A program made the position numbers and the translations under genes. Source: JBBDIX01 sp040880235 (lineage in GTDB: Bacteria; Actinomycetota; Nitriliruptoria; Nitriliruptorales; Nitriliruptoraceae). From it: a DNA stretch of 16,430 nt. Every line of letters begins with the position of its first letter. Within the stretch, counting starts at the first letter, position 1. The stretch spans positions 1 through 16,430 of the forward strand of contig JBBDIX010000063.1 in the NCBI GenBank assembly GCA_040880235.1, in the 5' to 3' direction. Under the pieces are notes generated by a model. The model had not been told where the DNA came from, made no database searches, and worked only from the letters and a program-made list of their open reading frames with translations. Below are positions 15,975 through 16,430 of the stretch, one piece after another.

Positions 15975-16430
15975 ATGGTCAGGGAACCCATCGACTGGAC
16001 GGCGACGGGGTGGAAGGTCGTGACGGCTGGTGCCGCGACGACCGCGGTCGCTGCCGTCGCGTTCGGCCTCGGCACGACCATGTCCGGACCGCCATCCGAC
16101 GTCGGGGGCATCGAACTCGTCGCCCAGGACGAGGACCTTGCGAGGCTCGTGACCGAATCGGCGGTCGTCGTGCCGCTCGTGACGGACGATTCCCAGCCGG
16201 ACGTGCGCGACGACTCCTCGGACAGCGACCTCGACTCCGACGACACGGAGACCGAGTTCGTCGCGCCGCAGATCTCGGCGACCGCTCGTGCGAGTGGCGA
16301 CGCGGCCGCGACGACCCAGTTCGCGTCGTTCGACTCCCCGGACTCCGTCGACTCTCCGGACTCCCCGGATTCCCCGGATTCCGTCGACTCTCCGGACTCC
16401 GTCGACTCTCCGGACTCGGTCGATTCTCCG
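15975..16430 (+). CDS. Unidentified exported or anchored acidic protein with Asp-Ser-Pro/Val repeats, 3'-truncated
   Basis: Open from ATG 15975 to the window edge (152 codons, no stop), with GGAGGAG eight bases upstream (15960-15966). I do not recognise a family. Residues 1-14 carry a few charged and Trp residues; about 15-36 form an Ala/Val-rich hydrophobic segment that is either an uncleaved membrane anchor or a signal peptide. From about 70 to 95 the chain is very acidic with Asp-Asp-Ser runs, and from residue 120 it is a pure tripeptide array alternating Asp-Ser-Pro and Asp-Ser-Val (11 units visible). This looks like an extracytoplasmic low-complexity stalk, comparable in style to Ser-Asp repeat linkers; any folded domain must lie downstream. 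The upstream 11-bp repeats suggest two-component control. Confidence 0.7.
   Translation, partial: MVREPIDWTATGWKVVTAGAATTAVAAVAFGLGTTMSGPPSDVGGIELVAQDEDLARLVTESAVVVPLVTDDSQPDVRDDSSDSDLDSDDTETEFVAPQISATARASGDAAATTQFASFDSPDSVDSPDSPDSPDSVDSPDSVDSPDSVDSP
16332..16430 (+). repeat. Nine-base coding repeat array (Asp-Ser-Pro / Asp-Ser-Val)
   Basis: Eleven in-frame 9-bp units of the form GAY-TCN-CCG or GAY-TCN-GTC fill 99 bp to the window edge, and probably continue. The order of the third residue is P V P P P V P V P V P. Synonymous changes (GAC/GAT, TCC/TCT/TCG) are scattered through the units, so the array is not perfectly fresh. Unit loss or gain would keep the frame and change only stalk length. 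Confidence 0.85.

Noticed and set aside
15766..16023. 85-residue plus frame including an ATG at 15958
   Set aside because: It overlaps the regulatory gap and the start of the better-supported frame at 15975, is Arg/Ser-rich and has no homology.

Overview
The window is GC-rich throughout (roughly two thirds G+C by eye) and reads as chromosomal DNA of a high-GC actinomycete (Actinomycetota). Three things point there: a near-consensus IdeR/DtxR-type iron box, a homodimeric-type pyruvate dehydrogenase E1 with a GTG start and strong GGAGG ribosome binding site, and TANNNT-type promoter elements, one placed so that its mRNA could be leaderless. The class cannot be fixed from sequence alone; a marine or environmental lineage such as Acidimicrobiia or Nitriliruptoria is a guess. 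No transposase, integrase, tRNA, rRNA, CRISPR or phage feature was seen.

Layout, left to right. (1) 1-695, plus: the C-terminal two thirds of a UDP-glucuronate decarboxylase-like SDR enzyme, cut by the window edge. It converges on (2) 7927-715, minus: a tightly coupled three-gene operon in the order metH (cobalamin methionine synthase), a GNAT/ADP-forming acyl-CoA synthetase fusion (protein acyltransferase type), metF (methylene-THF reductase). Both junctions are 4-bp ATGA overlaps. MetF makes the methyl-THF that MetH uses; the acyltransferase between them is the unusual element. (3) 8034-12450, plus: an uncharacterised 153-residue protein translationally coupled to purM, then aceE with its own ribosome binding site and possible promoter. 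(4) Between the convergent aceE and the next gene lies an extreme G9-T-G2-C40 tract, either a giant hairpin/slippage tract or an assembly artefact. (5) 12536-14821: two divergently transcribed metal-binding lipoproteins of ABC importers, Fe3+ type on minus and Zn/Mn type on plus. They share a 195-bp regulatory region with an iron box lying over a good -35/-10 pair and a GTTACT triplet. Neither has its permease or ATPase nearby. (6) 14904-15791: a 3-hydroxyisobutyrate dehydrogenase-family reductase. (7) 15792-16430: a 183-bp gap with three CTCAGGT repeats at an exact 11-bp period, then the start of an unidentified exported or membrane-anchored acidic protein that runs into Asp-Ser-Pro/Asp-Ser-Val repeats and off the window edge.

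Most of the window is ordinary core metabolism (one-carbon/methionine, purine, pyruvate oxidation). The places worth a second look are the acyltransferase inside the methionine operon, the C40 tract, the metal-responsive divergent promoter region, and the repeat protein behind a probable response-regulator site.
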